The position numbers were made by a program, and so were the translations under genes. From contig JAQTRD010000034.1 of the NCBI GenBank assembly GCA_028711965.1, forward strand, positions 1 to 5,795: a stretch of DNA of 5,795 nucleotides. Direction: 5' to 3'. This DNA comes from Candidatus Colwelliibacteriota bacterium (GTDB lineage Bacteria > Patescibacteriota > Minisyncoccia > UBA6257 > Colwellbacteraceae). Under the pieces are notes generated by a model. It was not told the DNA's origin, ran no database searches, and saw only the letters and a list, made by a program, of their open reading frames with translations. This document shows, piece after piece, positions 1 through 5,795 of the stretch. Positions within the stretch are counted from its first letter, which is position 1, and each line of letters starts with the position of its first letter.

Positions 1-3000
1 GTCCCTTGATATACCGGACAAGGTTGCCGATGCTCCAGCCAAGCACAAATGCGGCCGGGACAAACCAAATATACGCCCACATTTGCTCTAAAGGATAGTA
101 ATTCATCACGGATGCCGTGAACGTCCTGCTGATTATTGCCGCCCAGATAAGAGCCGACTTATACATACGGGCTTCGAGCAGCATGGAGAAGAAATATCTC
201 TTGAATAAGTCCCCAACATCGTTGCGCGCCATAAAAGCCTCGGACCTTCCGTCCTTTATGGAATTCAGCGCGTCCTGCGCCCATAAAGCAAAATCGCGAT
301 CGGATAACCTAACCGGCTGCAGGCTGGGCGACCAGGGATATCCCACTGAAGTATCTCTCCCGTTAAAGTATCCCGGGATAAAGCCGATAAGCACAATGCC
401 CCAGAACAAAATATCTCCCGGCATAACGGCAAGCGTCATCACGATAACCGCGAAAAGCACCCCTATCCCCTTACGGGCATGAAATACTTTCCCCGTGATT
501 TCTCCGAGAGAAGCAATGACGGCAACCAATATCGCTGCATTGATAAAATTATCGACCAAATTTTCGGCTTTTCCCAGACCTATTAATTCTGAGAGGCTTT
601 TATTGAACAAATCGAAAAAGAAATCCGGAGCTGCCGAGGCGGGAATTACTACGATCGCAGACACAAACAACAAAAACAGTAAAACAACGCTGAATCTCTT
701 CACGGGAGGAGCGCGGATTACGGCGTTACTGAGATACCGCCTGGATACGGAAATAAAATCTGACGGAACAATTATACCAACGGCTTTTTCTCCTCCATCC
801 CGATTAAACCGGTCATTCCATTCTCCTTCAACGCGCAGCTGCTCCCTTTGAAAATCTTCGATCATTTTCCGGGCGCTCAAGACGAATACGCCGAAACCGG
901 CGGGGAAGCCGATCATCGCGGCGACTACCCGTCCCATATCGTCGGCCGGCACAAATCCAAACATAAGCATCCCGCCTATCAGAGTGATGTAAACAACAAC
1001 CCTGGGGAACATAACCGGATAAAAACCTGTTGCCAGGAACATTCTCCAGAACAGCCACGAAAAGATCAATGCCGACGCGAGATAAATAGCCTCAAGCTCA
1101 GCGCCTAAAACCAGCGAAAGCAGGATTCCCGCCCCGAGAGCGTACGAATATGCCCTGTTTCCGCCGTCTATGTCAGAGGCCTTCAATGCTTCCACCATGC
1201 CTGTAAATTCAGAATAATTCTCCAGGTCTACGGCGATAAAATCCGCATTCAAAGCCACAGTCCCAAACTTTTCGGAATCCTTTAAAAATTTAGTTACGAT
1301 CTCCATATTCTTCCCGTGTAATTCCCCTATCAACTCCTCATTCTCTCTCAAATATTTTTCGTAGATGAAAACTCCAGTGGCATTCAAATCATCCTTAATC
1401 TTTACCAGTTTCTCTACTTCCTTTTCTATCCGCAGTTTCTTTTCTTCTGCGGATTCAAATTCGGATTTTTCCGTAAGTTTTTCCGCTGCGAAATATGTTT
1501 TTATGTAGGGAGTCGAGCGTTTTAACTCTCTAAGATAATCAAAATTAAAAGCCCCCGCAAAAACCTGGTTCTCCAACCCAAACCGCTCCACCTGGGCTTT
1601 GATTTCATCCAGGAAAAGCCTCTGATAGTCTTCATATTTATTATACTCTTGATTCATTCCTTTATTATATTTGTATGTCGGCCAGTCTTTCAGATCCAGA
1701 TAAACGGTTAAGTTATTATCATGGATCACTTCCAGCATTTCGGCTATATCCAGGAGTTTATATTCCATTGAAGGTTCGAGTTTCGCTTTTAGTTGCTCGA
1801 ACGTATAATCATAGACGCATTTCTCATCAATTGTGTCCCAGTAAGCCGTTAACTTTTTATCGCTGGTCATCTGAACATCGACCTCAAAGATCGTGAATCC
1901 CAGGCCGATCATTTCCTGCAGTTCTTCCTGGGATTTTACGCCGTGCGCGATACGCCGGGCTCTAATGCCGCCGTCAAAACTACTCTCTATCCTGGCCGCG
2001 CCTCTGGGGAATGCTACCGCTATTACTGCCGAAGAAAATGTCTTTACGGGATTATATCCTGCCGGGGATTCGGCAACCATATGTTCGTTTAATCTCAAAT
2101 TCACATCCCCCCCGTTTGAGAAAAGAACGGCGTCTCTCGCACCCTGTGATACCGCGAATTCAGCGGCCTGCCTGATGGTAACGCCGACTCCCTCTTTTCT
2201 ATTTCCCGAAAGAGACAATACCTGCAATTCTCCCCTATCATTCAAAGCTAATAAATCATGCGAATACTTACCCTGCAGTTGGCGGTGATCGGGAAACTCA
2301 CCGGGAGAATCGAATTCCCGTTCCGCAGGATCAAACACCATGCCGTCCCTCACTATCTGCTGGCCATACATAGCAAGCAAAACATCCGAGGTAACATCCT
2401 TACTGTCTAAATATACCTTGTCGCTGATGCCGGCCATATCCTTAAGCAATCTCAATCGTTCTATAGCCGTCTTGCCGTTCTTATACACCACTAAACACGT
2501 ATACGTCCGCTCTTTTCCCGCATGGACGGCAAAGCCGTTCCTATTGAATTCTCCGCGCCGGTGATATATCCTGCCGCCCTGGAAGATGATAACATGATCG
2601 TTGATATACGGATTGCACTGCGGGATAACGAGATAATCCCGGTCGCCGATTTCTGCACGCATGGAATCAATGTGTATATCGACATCCGGGAACGGCAAGA
2701 CGCCATCCCAGGGAAGATCGTTGATATAGGTAGTCATGGAGGGATCCGCATGATTGAGATTGACTCTATCGTTATATCTGGCGTCTACGCTCACTAATAT
2801 CTCCGTTTGAGACAAAGGCACGGAGGCGGAGAATTGGAGTACTTGTTTTTTCTGTATCGCAGAAAGAATATTAAACCAAAAATCGGTACCGGTAATGCCG
2901 TTATCCAAGGACGGGGAGATAATCTTCAGGTAGGCATTAAGAACTTCGGGGGTTTCTTTTAAAGTTTCTCTTAATTGTTCGATTACATTGAACTGGACGA

Positions 3001-5795
3001 TGGCCTCAGACTGGCCGCGCACAATCAAATGCCGCAGACCATGATAAAGGAAGAAAGGCAAGGAAAGGGAAAGTTCTCCCGCGTATGAGGCGGGAACGGC
3101 GTTCCATTCCGGAGGCGCGCGCATCGCTCTCCAGGAAAGGTACAATTCATTCCTCTGCACGTCAGCCTCGCAGACAACTCCTTCCCTACCGTGAATATTC
3201 AACTTGATTTCCCTATATTTATCATCCCCCAACCACGCCAAGACCTTTGTAAAATCATTCTTCATCATCATCTTTAGAGCGGAATCCATGGCTTTCCGCA
3301 AAACTGCGAGTTCATCTTCGTAAACGGAACCGGCTTCCCTTTTCACAGTAGAAAAGAATTCGTTCTTTCCGTTCACTCCGATTGTAATACGAACATCCGC
3401 TGCAGGAAAATTAACCGAGACGGCCTTTTCAGAATAAAGACATTCCGTACACCCGGTAATTTCCCGGACAAAATCGCCAATGGTTTTTGAAGACGCACAG
3501 CGATCTAAGAATCTCAAGAAAGACTTCTGGGCTCTCATGGCATAATCTAATTTTTCACCGTTATTTGTGACGTCACTCTGTCCTCCCTTGACAAACATCC
3601 TGTAAAACGCTTCTATAAAACGGAACCGCAGAATCTCTATTGCTAATCGAATCTCTTCCTCGCTCAGATTTTTATCTACAAAATTCTGATACTGCTTAAG
3701 TATTAACACCAGGTCATCGCTATTAAATTCGATTTCTCCCCGCTCAAGATCTTCTAAAACGAGATTGTTAAACACCTCAACCCTAAAGTCAAAACCTATC
3801 AAACCGAAATCAAATAACCCCGCAATGCTCCCATCGTGATTGAATACCACATTGCGAAAGATTATATCGTCATGAATATGGTTTCGTACCAGCCGATCTG
3901 CATACTTAAAAGTCAACTCGGAGTAGTTCTTTTCATACAGATCCAATTGCTGAATATATAATTCAACGTTATCCATAAAAAACTTCTCCGCAGCGCTAAG
4001 CCCCTGGCTACTCTCCACGGCCGCCAATTCTTTCATACGACTCGCAAAACTTTCTCTCAGCATATCAATATCAAAAAGCTCATCCCGGCTCTTCCAATCC
4101 GCAATTCCCTCAAGGGAGACAGACGTAAAGGAGTTATCGATTGCCGCTGCCAGCTGCGCCAAGGCTATAAGATGATTCTTCTCCGCTTCTGCCCTTGCTA
4201 CGCATATACCGGGCATATCTTCTTCCAGCAGGAAATATCCATTTCCCGGTACATAGATAAAATAACCGTCCGTACAAGAATTTTTGCTATCGACTGTTTT
4301 GACAAGAGACGGAACGGAGACGGCGTGTTCTTTGAGAATGCGCATAAATGAGATCACATATCGTATCTTATCAGGAGCATCAATATCGTCAAAAGCATAC
4401 ATGCGGCGCAATACGTACCTCCGGTGATCGGCTTCGATCAACACAGGTTTTAAAATCCCCGCTACTCCCCCCTCCATTTCACCTATAAAATCAACATCTC
4501 CAAAACCATAACGTTCTCGCACGACCTCTTCCATGCTTCTGTAAAAATCTGAGACAGGTATGTATTTATCTCTATCTCCTCCATCACGAGAAGCCTGCCG
4601 TTCATTTATCCTCACAAGCTCATTTAACAACGCCTTTTTTGCTTCTGCCTCATTGCGGTCATTCACATCAAGCATTGCCTCTTTTAATTCTCCGAATGTC
4701 TTATCTTTCCATATTGCTCCCAGCACTATTCCCGCATTTTTCCTCTCTATCGCCTCACGTAAATTTTCAACAACCTTATCATCCGCAAGCAATCTTTCTA
4801 TATTCTTAGTTAAACTCGTACCTATCAACTCCTTCGATTCCTCTTTATTCTTTTCTACTATCGTATTGAATAATTCTGCTTTTGCCTTAGCCCTGTCCCT
4901 GTCGTAGATATCATATACCGCTTCGGCCAGGGCCGGATTACCCGCCAATATTTGAGTATCGATAAATTCTTTAATTCGCTCCTCTCTCTTTTCCTCCAAC
5001 ACTGCCTTTAAAACTATCTTTTCTACCAGGCTGCTCTTGAACATTTCCAATTGCTCGCTATCCGCTTTATCCCATGCGGCCTTAAGCTCTTCCTCTTTAT
5101 CTCCTATCCGCGATCCCATCCTCGCGATGATAACCGGTAAATACACTATCTCTCGCGTTTGAGATAACTGATTATCATCCTGTCTCATTGTGTTAACAAT
5201 TCCCGATACGGATTTATCAACCTTATTTTTCGCCTGTCTTCTCATTATTTCAATCAGCATGTCGAACACCGCTTTTTTTATTTTAACTTCACTATTTCCC
5301 TTTGACAGATCCCGGAATACTCGGATTAAATCAGCCAAATTTTCGCTATACTTTCCATTCATATAACACAGCTTCTCCACCTCCGTTTTCAACACATCCC
5401 CCCGAGACTGGGCTATTTTTTCCAGTTTATTCAATTTATCATCCGGGAAAGACCTCATCTCTTCTCCGAGGATATCAATTGTTGTCTTATCTATGATAGC
5501 CGCCTCTGTCGCCATTCTTACTGCTCTATTCTCAATACGCTCATCGCGGGATTTTTGATCCTGTGTATCCCATCCTTTTTCTTCTTGCCTCAACAATTCC
5601 TCCGCCCACTCCCTGAATGAATCTTGAAAATCACTGGACAAAGTTTCCCAATACTCTTCTATCTTATCGGAACTCAAAGAAGCGATTTCTTCTCTTCCCC
5701 GGCGAAGTTTATCCAACGCCGCATCTTCTATTTTGATATCGAAATAACCCATCAAACGTCTCATCCTTTCCATAGCCTGACGCGCATCCTCATAC
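1..5795 (-). CDS. Internal fragment of a giant multidomain membrane protein (both ends missing)
   Basis: A single minus-strand frame is open across the whole window: 1,931 sense codons with neither stop nor true start, so the full protein is longer than 1,931 residues. The translation is protein-like throughout. In order it holds a helical repeat region (residues 1-402), an APH/choline-kinase-fold kinase (412-690), an unassigned region (691-1071), a NAGPA-like phosphodiester glycosidase domain (1072-1266), a GDPD-like barrel (1274-1541) and a polytopic membrane region (1548-1931). Family motifs lie in the right order within each domain and in the same frame, which rules out a frameshift between them. 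No signal peptide can be judged because the N-terminus is absent. Internal ATG codons exist but none follows a stop, so none is a supported start. I know of no named gene with this architecture. The overall function is unknown; a role in phospho-sugar or envelope phosphodiester metabolism is inference. The open frame is certain; domain assignments are graded in their own entries. Confidence 0.95.
2..700 (-). other. Membrane block 2: about six hydrophobic segments, continuing past the window
   Basis: Residues about 1699-1931. Hydrophobic stretches: 1701-1722 (signal-peptide-like, see its own entry), 1749-1768 (contains NAAILVAVIASLGEI), 1775-1791 (contains GIGVLFAVIVMTLAVM), 1793-1811 (contains DILFWGIVLIGFIPGYF), 1879-1895 (contains SALIWAAIISRTF) and 1903-1924 (contains WAYIWFVPAAFVLGWSIG). 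Between the fourth and fifth is a polar stretch of about 67 residues (1812-1878) with tryptophans and an Arg/Asp-rich helix. The final residues (VRYIKG) are positively charged, and the gene runs on beyond base 1. I recognise no transporter family. Confidence 0.7.
626..703 (-). other. Internal signal-peptide-like segment
   Basis: Residues 1698-1723 read as two basic residues (Lys1699, Arg1700), a hydrophobic core of about 17 residues rich in Val, Leu and Phe, then P-A-S-A-A-P. This is the n-h-c pattern of a Sec signal peptide with an A-x-A signal peptidase I site at ASA or SAA, but it lies deep inside the protein. The simplest reading is an ordinary transmembrane segment with an Ala/Ser-rich end; processing at this site is speculative. 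Confidence 0.35.
701..871 (-). other. Soluble loop between the two membrane blocks
   Basis: Residues about 1642-1698 form a polar stretch with a helix (KMIEDFQREQLRVEGEW), a DGG motif (RDGGEK, 1665-1670) and a short strand-like segment (VGIIVPSDFISV). It probably sits on one face of the membrane between the two hydrophobic blocks. I recognise no domain. Confidence 0.5.
785..799 (-). other. DGG-x-K motif in the loop between membrane blocks
   Basis: Residues 1666-1670 read DGGEK within NRDGGEKAVG. The DNA here (cgggatggaggagaaa on the minus strand) closely matches that of the copy before the kinase (cgtgatggaggagata), while the other two copies use different glycine codons. Confidence 0.45.
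872..1153 (-). other. Membrane block 1: about four hydrophobic segments
   Basis: Residues about 1548-1641. Four hydrophobic stretches are visible: 1550-1567 (contains GAGILLSLVLGA), 1571-1591 (contains SALIFSWLFWRMFLATGF), 1596-1615 (contains VVVYITLIGGMLMFGF) and 1620-1640 (contains VVAAMIGFPAGFGVFVL). The first is short and ends in acidic residues, so three or four true spans are possible. The block directly follows a DGG motif that ends the GDPD-like barrel. I recognise no transporter or enzyme motif. Its likely role is to anchor the soluble domains at the membrane. Confidence 0.7.
1154..1168 (-). other. DGG-x-R motif before the first membrane block
   Basis: Residues 1543-1547 read DGGNR within SDIDGGNRAY. 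The motif falls between the last barrel-like segment and the first hydrophobic stretch. Confidence 0.5.
1271..1477 (-). other. Coiled-coil insert within the GDPD-like barrel
   Basis: Residues about 1440-1508 are strongly charged and helical, with Lys/Glu-rich heptads (KKLRIEKEVEKLVKIKDDL near 1452-1470) and then a second helix (YEKYLRENEELIGEL near 1478-1492). Barrel-like sequence lies before it (KRSTPYIKTYFAAE) and after it (NADFIAVDLENYSEF), so it reads as an insertion between late strands of the barrel. It could be a dimerisation arm or a spacer. The exact limits are uncertain. Confidence 0.5.
1961..1975 (-). other. DGG-x-R motif between NAGPA-like and GDPD-like domains
   Basis: Residues 1274-1278 read DGGIR within SSFDGGIRARR. 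The motif sits six residues ahead of the GDPD IAH strand and after the closing strand of the NAGPA-like domain, so it marks the junction between the two. Confidence 0.5.
1997..2581 (-). other. Phosphodiester glycosidase (NAGPA)-like domain, altered signature
   Basis: Residues about 1072-1266. Known for the family: NAGPA domains cleave sugar-phosphodiester bonds, as in the mammalian uncovering enzyme that removes GlcNAc from mannose-6-phosphate tags; bacterial members are usually exported. Seen here in family order: LAMYGQQIVRDG (1140-1151), matching the glycine block before a conserved dG; DLLALNDRGEL (1180-1190) followed by a short loop, as in the segment before the active-site end; GVTIRQAAEFAVSQGARDAV (1204-1223), matching the G-T-x-x-E/Q-A helix and the GA turn; then FSNGGDV where LDGGGSS is usual; and finally a P-x-x-x-x...SSAVIAVAF closing strand. 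The usual Asp of LDGGGS is Ser1226 and its first Gly is Asn1227, so catalysis is doubtful. The fold assignment is fairly firm; activity is not. Confidence 0.7.
2582..3724 (-). other. Unassigned region between kinase and NAGPA-like domain
   Basis: Residues 691-1071. The first part, to about residue 770, is helical and probably finishes the kinase C-lobe. It is followed by a CxxC pair (GCTEC, Cys782 and Cys785), then a mix of likely strands (ADVRITIGV near 799-807; EIKLNIHG near 862-869) and helices (a methionine-rich stretch near 840-845). Around 912-926 there is a short hydrophobic run ending in YHGLRHLIV; it is too short and polar to be a clear membrane span. From about 985 strand-like sequence resumes (TEILVSVDA; PDVDIHID; DYLVIPQC), perhaps an N-terminal extension of the NAGPA-like domain. 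I recognise no family with confidence and assign no function. Confidence 0.4.
3725..4561 (-). other. APH/choline-kinase-fold small-molecule kinase domain
   Basis: Residues about 412-690. Known for the family: these enzymes transfer the ATP gamma-phosphate to a hydroxyl on a sugar, amino alcohol, homoserine or antibiotic, using a Brenner motif H-x-D-x-x-x-x-N followed by a DFG/DFD-type aspartate. Seen here: an N-lobe beta segment YVLRRM (460-465), a hinge-like FLLEEDMPG (521-529), then HDDIIFRN (641-648) supplying His641, catalytic Asp643 and metal-binding Asn648, and LFDFG (660-664) supplying Asp662. All key residues are present and correctly spaced, and the size suits the family, so it is probably active. 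The layout recalls N-acetylhexosamine 1-kinase (NahK)-like proteins more than antibiotic kinases, but I cannot fix the substrate. With a NAGPA-like and a GDPD-like domain in the same chain, a sugar or lipid-head-group substrate is plausible. Drug resistance is not supported. Confidence 0.85.
4571..4585 (-). other. DGG-x-R motif before the kinase domain
   Basis: Residues 404-408 read DGGDR within SRDGGDRDK. The motif lies in a short polar linker between the end of the helical repeat region and the first residues of the kinase domain. Similar motifs occur at residues 1274, 1543 and 1666 of the same protein. Confidence 0.5.
4604..4690 (-). repeat. Degenerate protein repeat, copy B
   Basis: Residues 369-397, from ELKEAMLD to the Asn of VRIN. 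This is the partner of the unit at residues 288-316, with the same length and no gaps. The DNA has diverged, so the similarity is visible only at protein level. The unit lies directly before the linker leading into the kinase domain, so the helical repeats appear to run right up to that domain. Confidence 0.5.
4847..4933 (-). repeat. Degenerate protein repeat, copy A
   Basis: Residues 288-316, from ALAEAVYD to the Asn of VEKN. Compared without gaps to residues 369-397 (copy B), 13 of 29 positions are identical, with the shared pattern A-x-x-D-I/V-x-D-R-D/N-x-A-x-A-K-x-x-L-F/L-N-x-I/L-V-x-x-N. The copies are exactly 81 residues apart. A weaker third match may begin near residue 236 (ELKAAWDKAD). 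It looks like an old internal duplication of a helical hairpin unit. Confidence 0.5.

Larger units (their letters stand above)
1172..1975 (-). other. Glycerophosphodiester phosphodiesterase (GDPD)-like barrel, partly degenerate
   Basis: Residues about 1274-1541. Known for the family: GDPDs are TIM barrels that hydrolyse glycerophosphodiesters with Ca2+ or Mg2+, using two histidines and a Glu/Asp metal cluster. Seen here: RRIAHG (1280-1285), matching the first-strand IAHRG with His1284 kept but the Arg replaced by Gly; FEVDVQMTSD (1303-1312), matching the E-x-D-V-x-x-T-x-D block with Glu1304 and Asp1306 kept; YWD (1318-1320) where HD is usual, so the second catalytic His is Trp1319; DYTFEQLKA (1329-1337), the T-x-x-E/Q-L helix; VYLDLKDW (1364-1371), the third ligand strand with Asp1367 and Lys1369; and VFAGAFNFDYLREL, the later strand-helix. 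After a helical insert, ADFIAVDLEN (1517-1526) resembles the last part of the barrel. The metal site looks retained and acid/base chemistry altered. It could be a related phosphodiesterase or a binding domain. Confidence 0.75.
4589..5794 (-). other. Charged helix-rich N-terminal region of the giant protein
   Basis: Residues 1-402 are dominated by Glu, Lys, Arg, Asp, Leu, Ile and Ala in heptad-like and amphipathic patterns, with few prolines or glycines and no hydrophobic stretch long enough to span a membrane. Scattered tryptophans (for example in YWET near residue 50 and REWAEEL near 65) sit in helices. At least two stretches repeat at about 45% identity, which suggests an alpha-solenoid or bundled-helix arrangement rather than one long coiled coil. 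I recognise no catalytic motif. A scaffolding or spacer role is inference. The region is open at its N-terminal side, so more of it may lie beyond base 5795. It ends at a DGG motif just ahead of the kinase domain. Confidence 0.6.

Noticed and set aside
117..851. Two plus-strand ORFs (117-482 and 495-851) opposite the membrane region
   Set aside because: They are antisense to a continuous frame that encodes clear transmembrane segments; their translations look like random Ser/Pro/Thr-rich shadow sequence with no family motif.
828..1058. Minus-strand ORF of 76 codons
   Set aside because: It is on the same strand as the giant gene but in another frame, overlapping its membrane segments; it is Arg-rich and lacks recognisable motifs.
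1893..2288. Plus-strand ORF of 131 codons
   Set aside because: It is antisense to the NAGPA-like and GDPD-like domains, whose motifs are in the minus frame.
2491..2797. Overlapping ORFs on both strands (2491-2706 minus, 2522-2797 plus)
   Set aside because: The plus ORF looks fairly protein-like, with few low-complexity runs, but it lies opposite the continuous giant frame and matches no family I recognise. The minus ORF is out of frame with the giant gene.
3017..3045. HGLRH motif (His918, His922) as a possible HD-type metal phosphohydrolase site
   Set aside because: Only an H-x-x-x-H spacing is present; I cannot see the downstream histidine and aspartate ligands an HD domain needs.
3440..3451. 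CxxC pair (Cys782, Cys785) as a zinc-binding or redox site
   Set aside because: There is no second CxxC or nearby Cys/His pair and no thioredoxin-like surroundings, so two cysteines alone do not support a function.
3725..4561. Kinase domain as an aminoglycoside resistance enzyme
   Set aside because: The shared fold motifs are common to many sugar, choline and homoserine kinases; embedding in a giant membrane protein argues against a resistance gene.
4560..4907. Plus-strand ORF of 115 codons
   Set aside because: It is Ser/Phe-rich, the expected mirror of Glu/Lys-rich helical coding sequence on the other strand.

Overview
The window lies inside one very long protein-coding gene on the minus strand. 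Read in the frame whose codons occupy plus-strand triplets 2-4, 5-7 and so on up to 5792-5794, I find 1,931 consecutive sense codons with no stop. Neither the true start nor the true stop is inside the window, so the gene continues past both edges. A method that asks for a start and a stop inside the window would miss it and list only short out-of-frame ORFs. Residue numbers below are fragment numbers: residue 1 is the codon at 5794-5792, residue 1931 the codon at 4-2, and residue n begins at base 5797-3n.

Layout from N-terminal to C-terminal, which is from high to low coordinates: (1) a charged, helix-rich region of about 400 residues with a degenerate repeat (5794-4589); (2) an aminoglycoside-phosphotransferase/choline-kinase-fold small-molecule kinase domain with intact catalytic residues (4561-3725); (3) a region of about 380 residues that I cannot assign (3724-2582); (4) a phosphodiester-glycosidase (NAGPA)-like domain with an altered glycine-rich signature (2581-1997); (5) a glycerophosphodiester phosphodiesterase (GDPD)-like TIM barrel with some catalytic residues replaced and a coiled-coil insert (1975-1172); (6) a polytopic membrane region with about ten hydrophobic segments in two blocks (1153-2). 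A short motif, DGG-x-R/K, sits at or near several of the boundaries.

If the parts work together, they suggest a membrane-anchored giant protein handling phosphorylated or phosphodiester-linked sugars or lipid head groups. That is inference. There are puzzles: the kinase should need cytoplasmic ATP, whereas NAGPA and GDPD homologues usually act outside the cytoplasm, and I see no clear membrane span between them. The two phosphodiester-type domains look degenerate and may bind rather than cleave.

The organism is bacterial with medium GC. A very large, multi-domain, partly membrane-embedded single gene is reminiscent of giant genes reported from uncultivated lineages such as Omnitrophota in the PVC group. 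This is a tentative guess from gene style, not from a marker. I see no RNA genes, mobile elements, CRISPR arrays, promoters or terminators; the whole window is coding.
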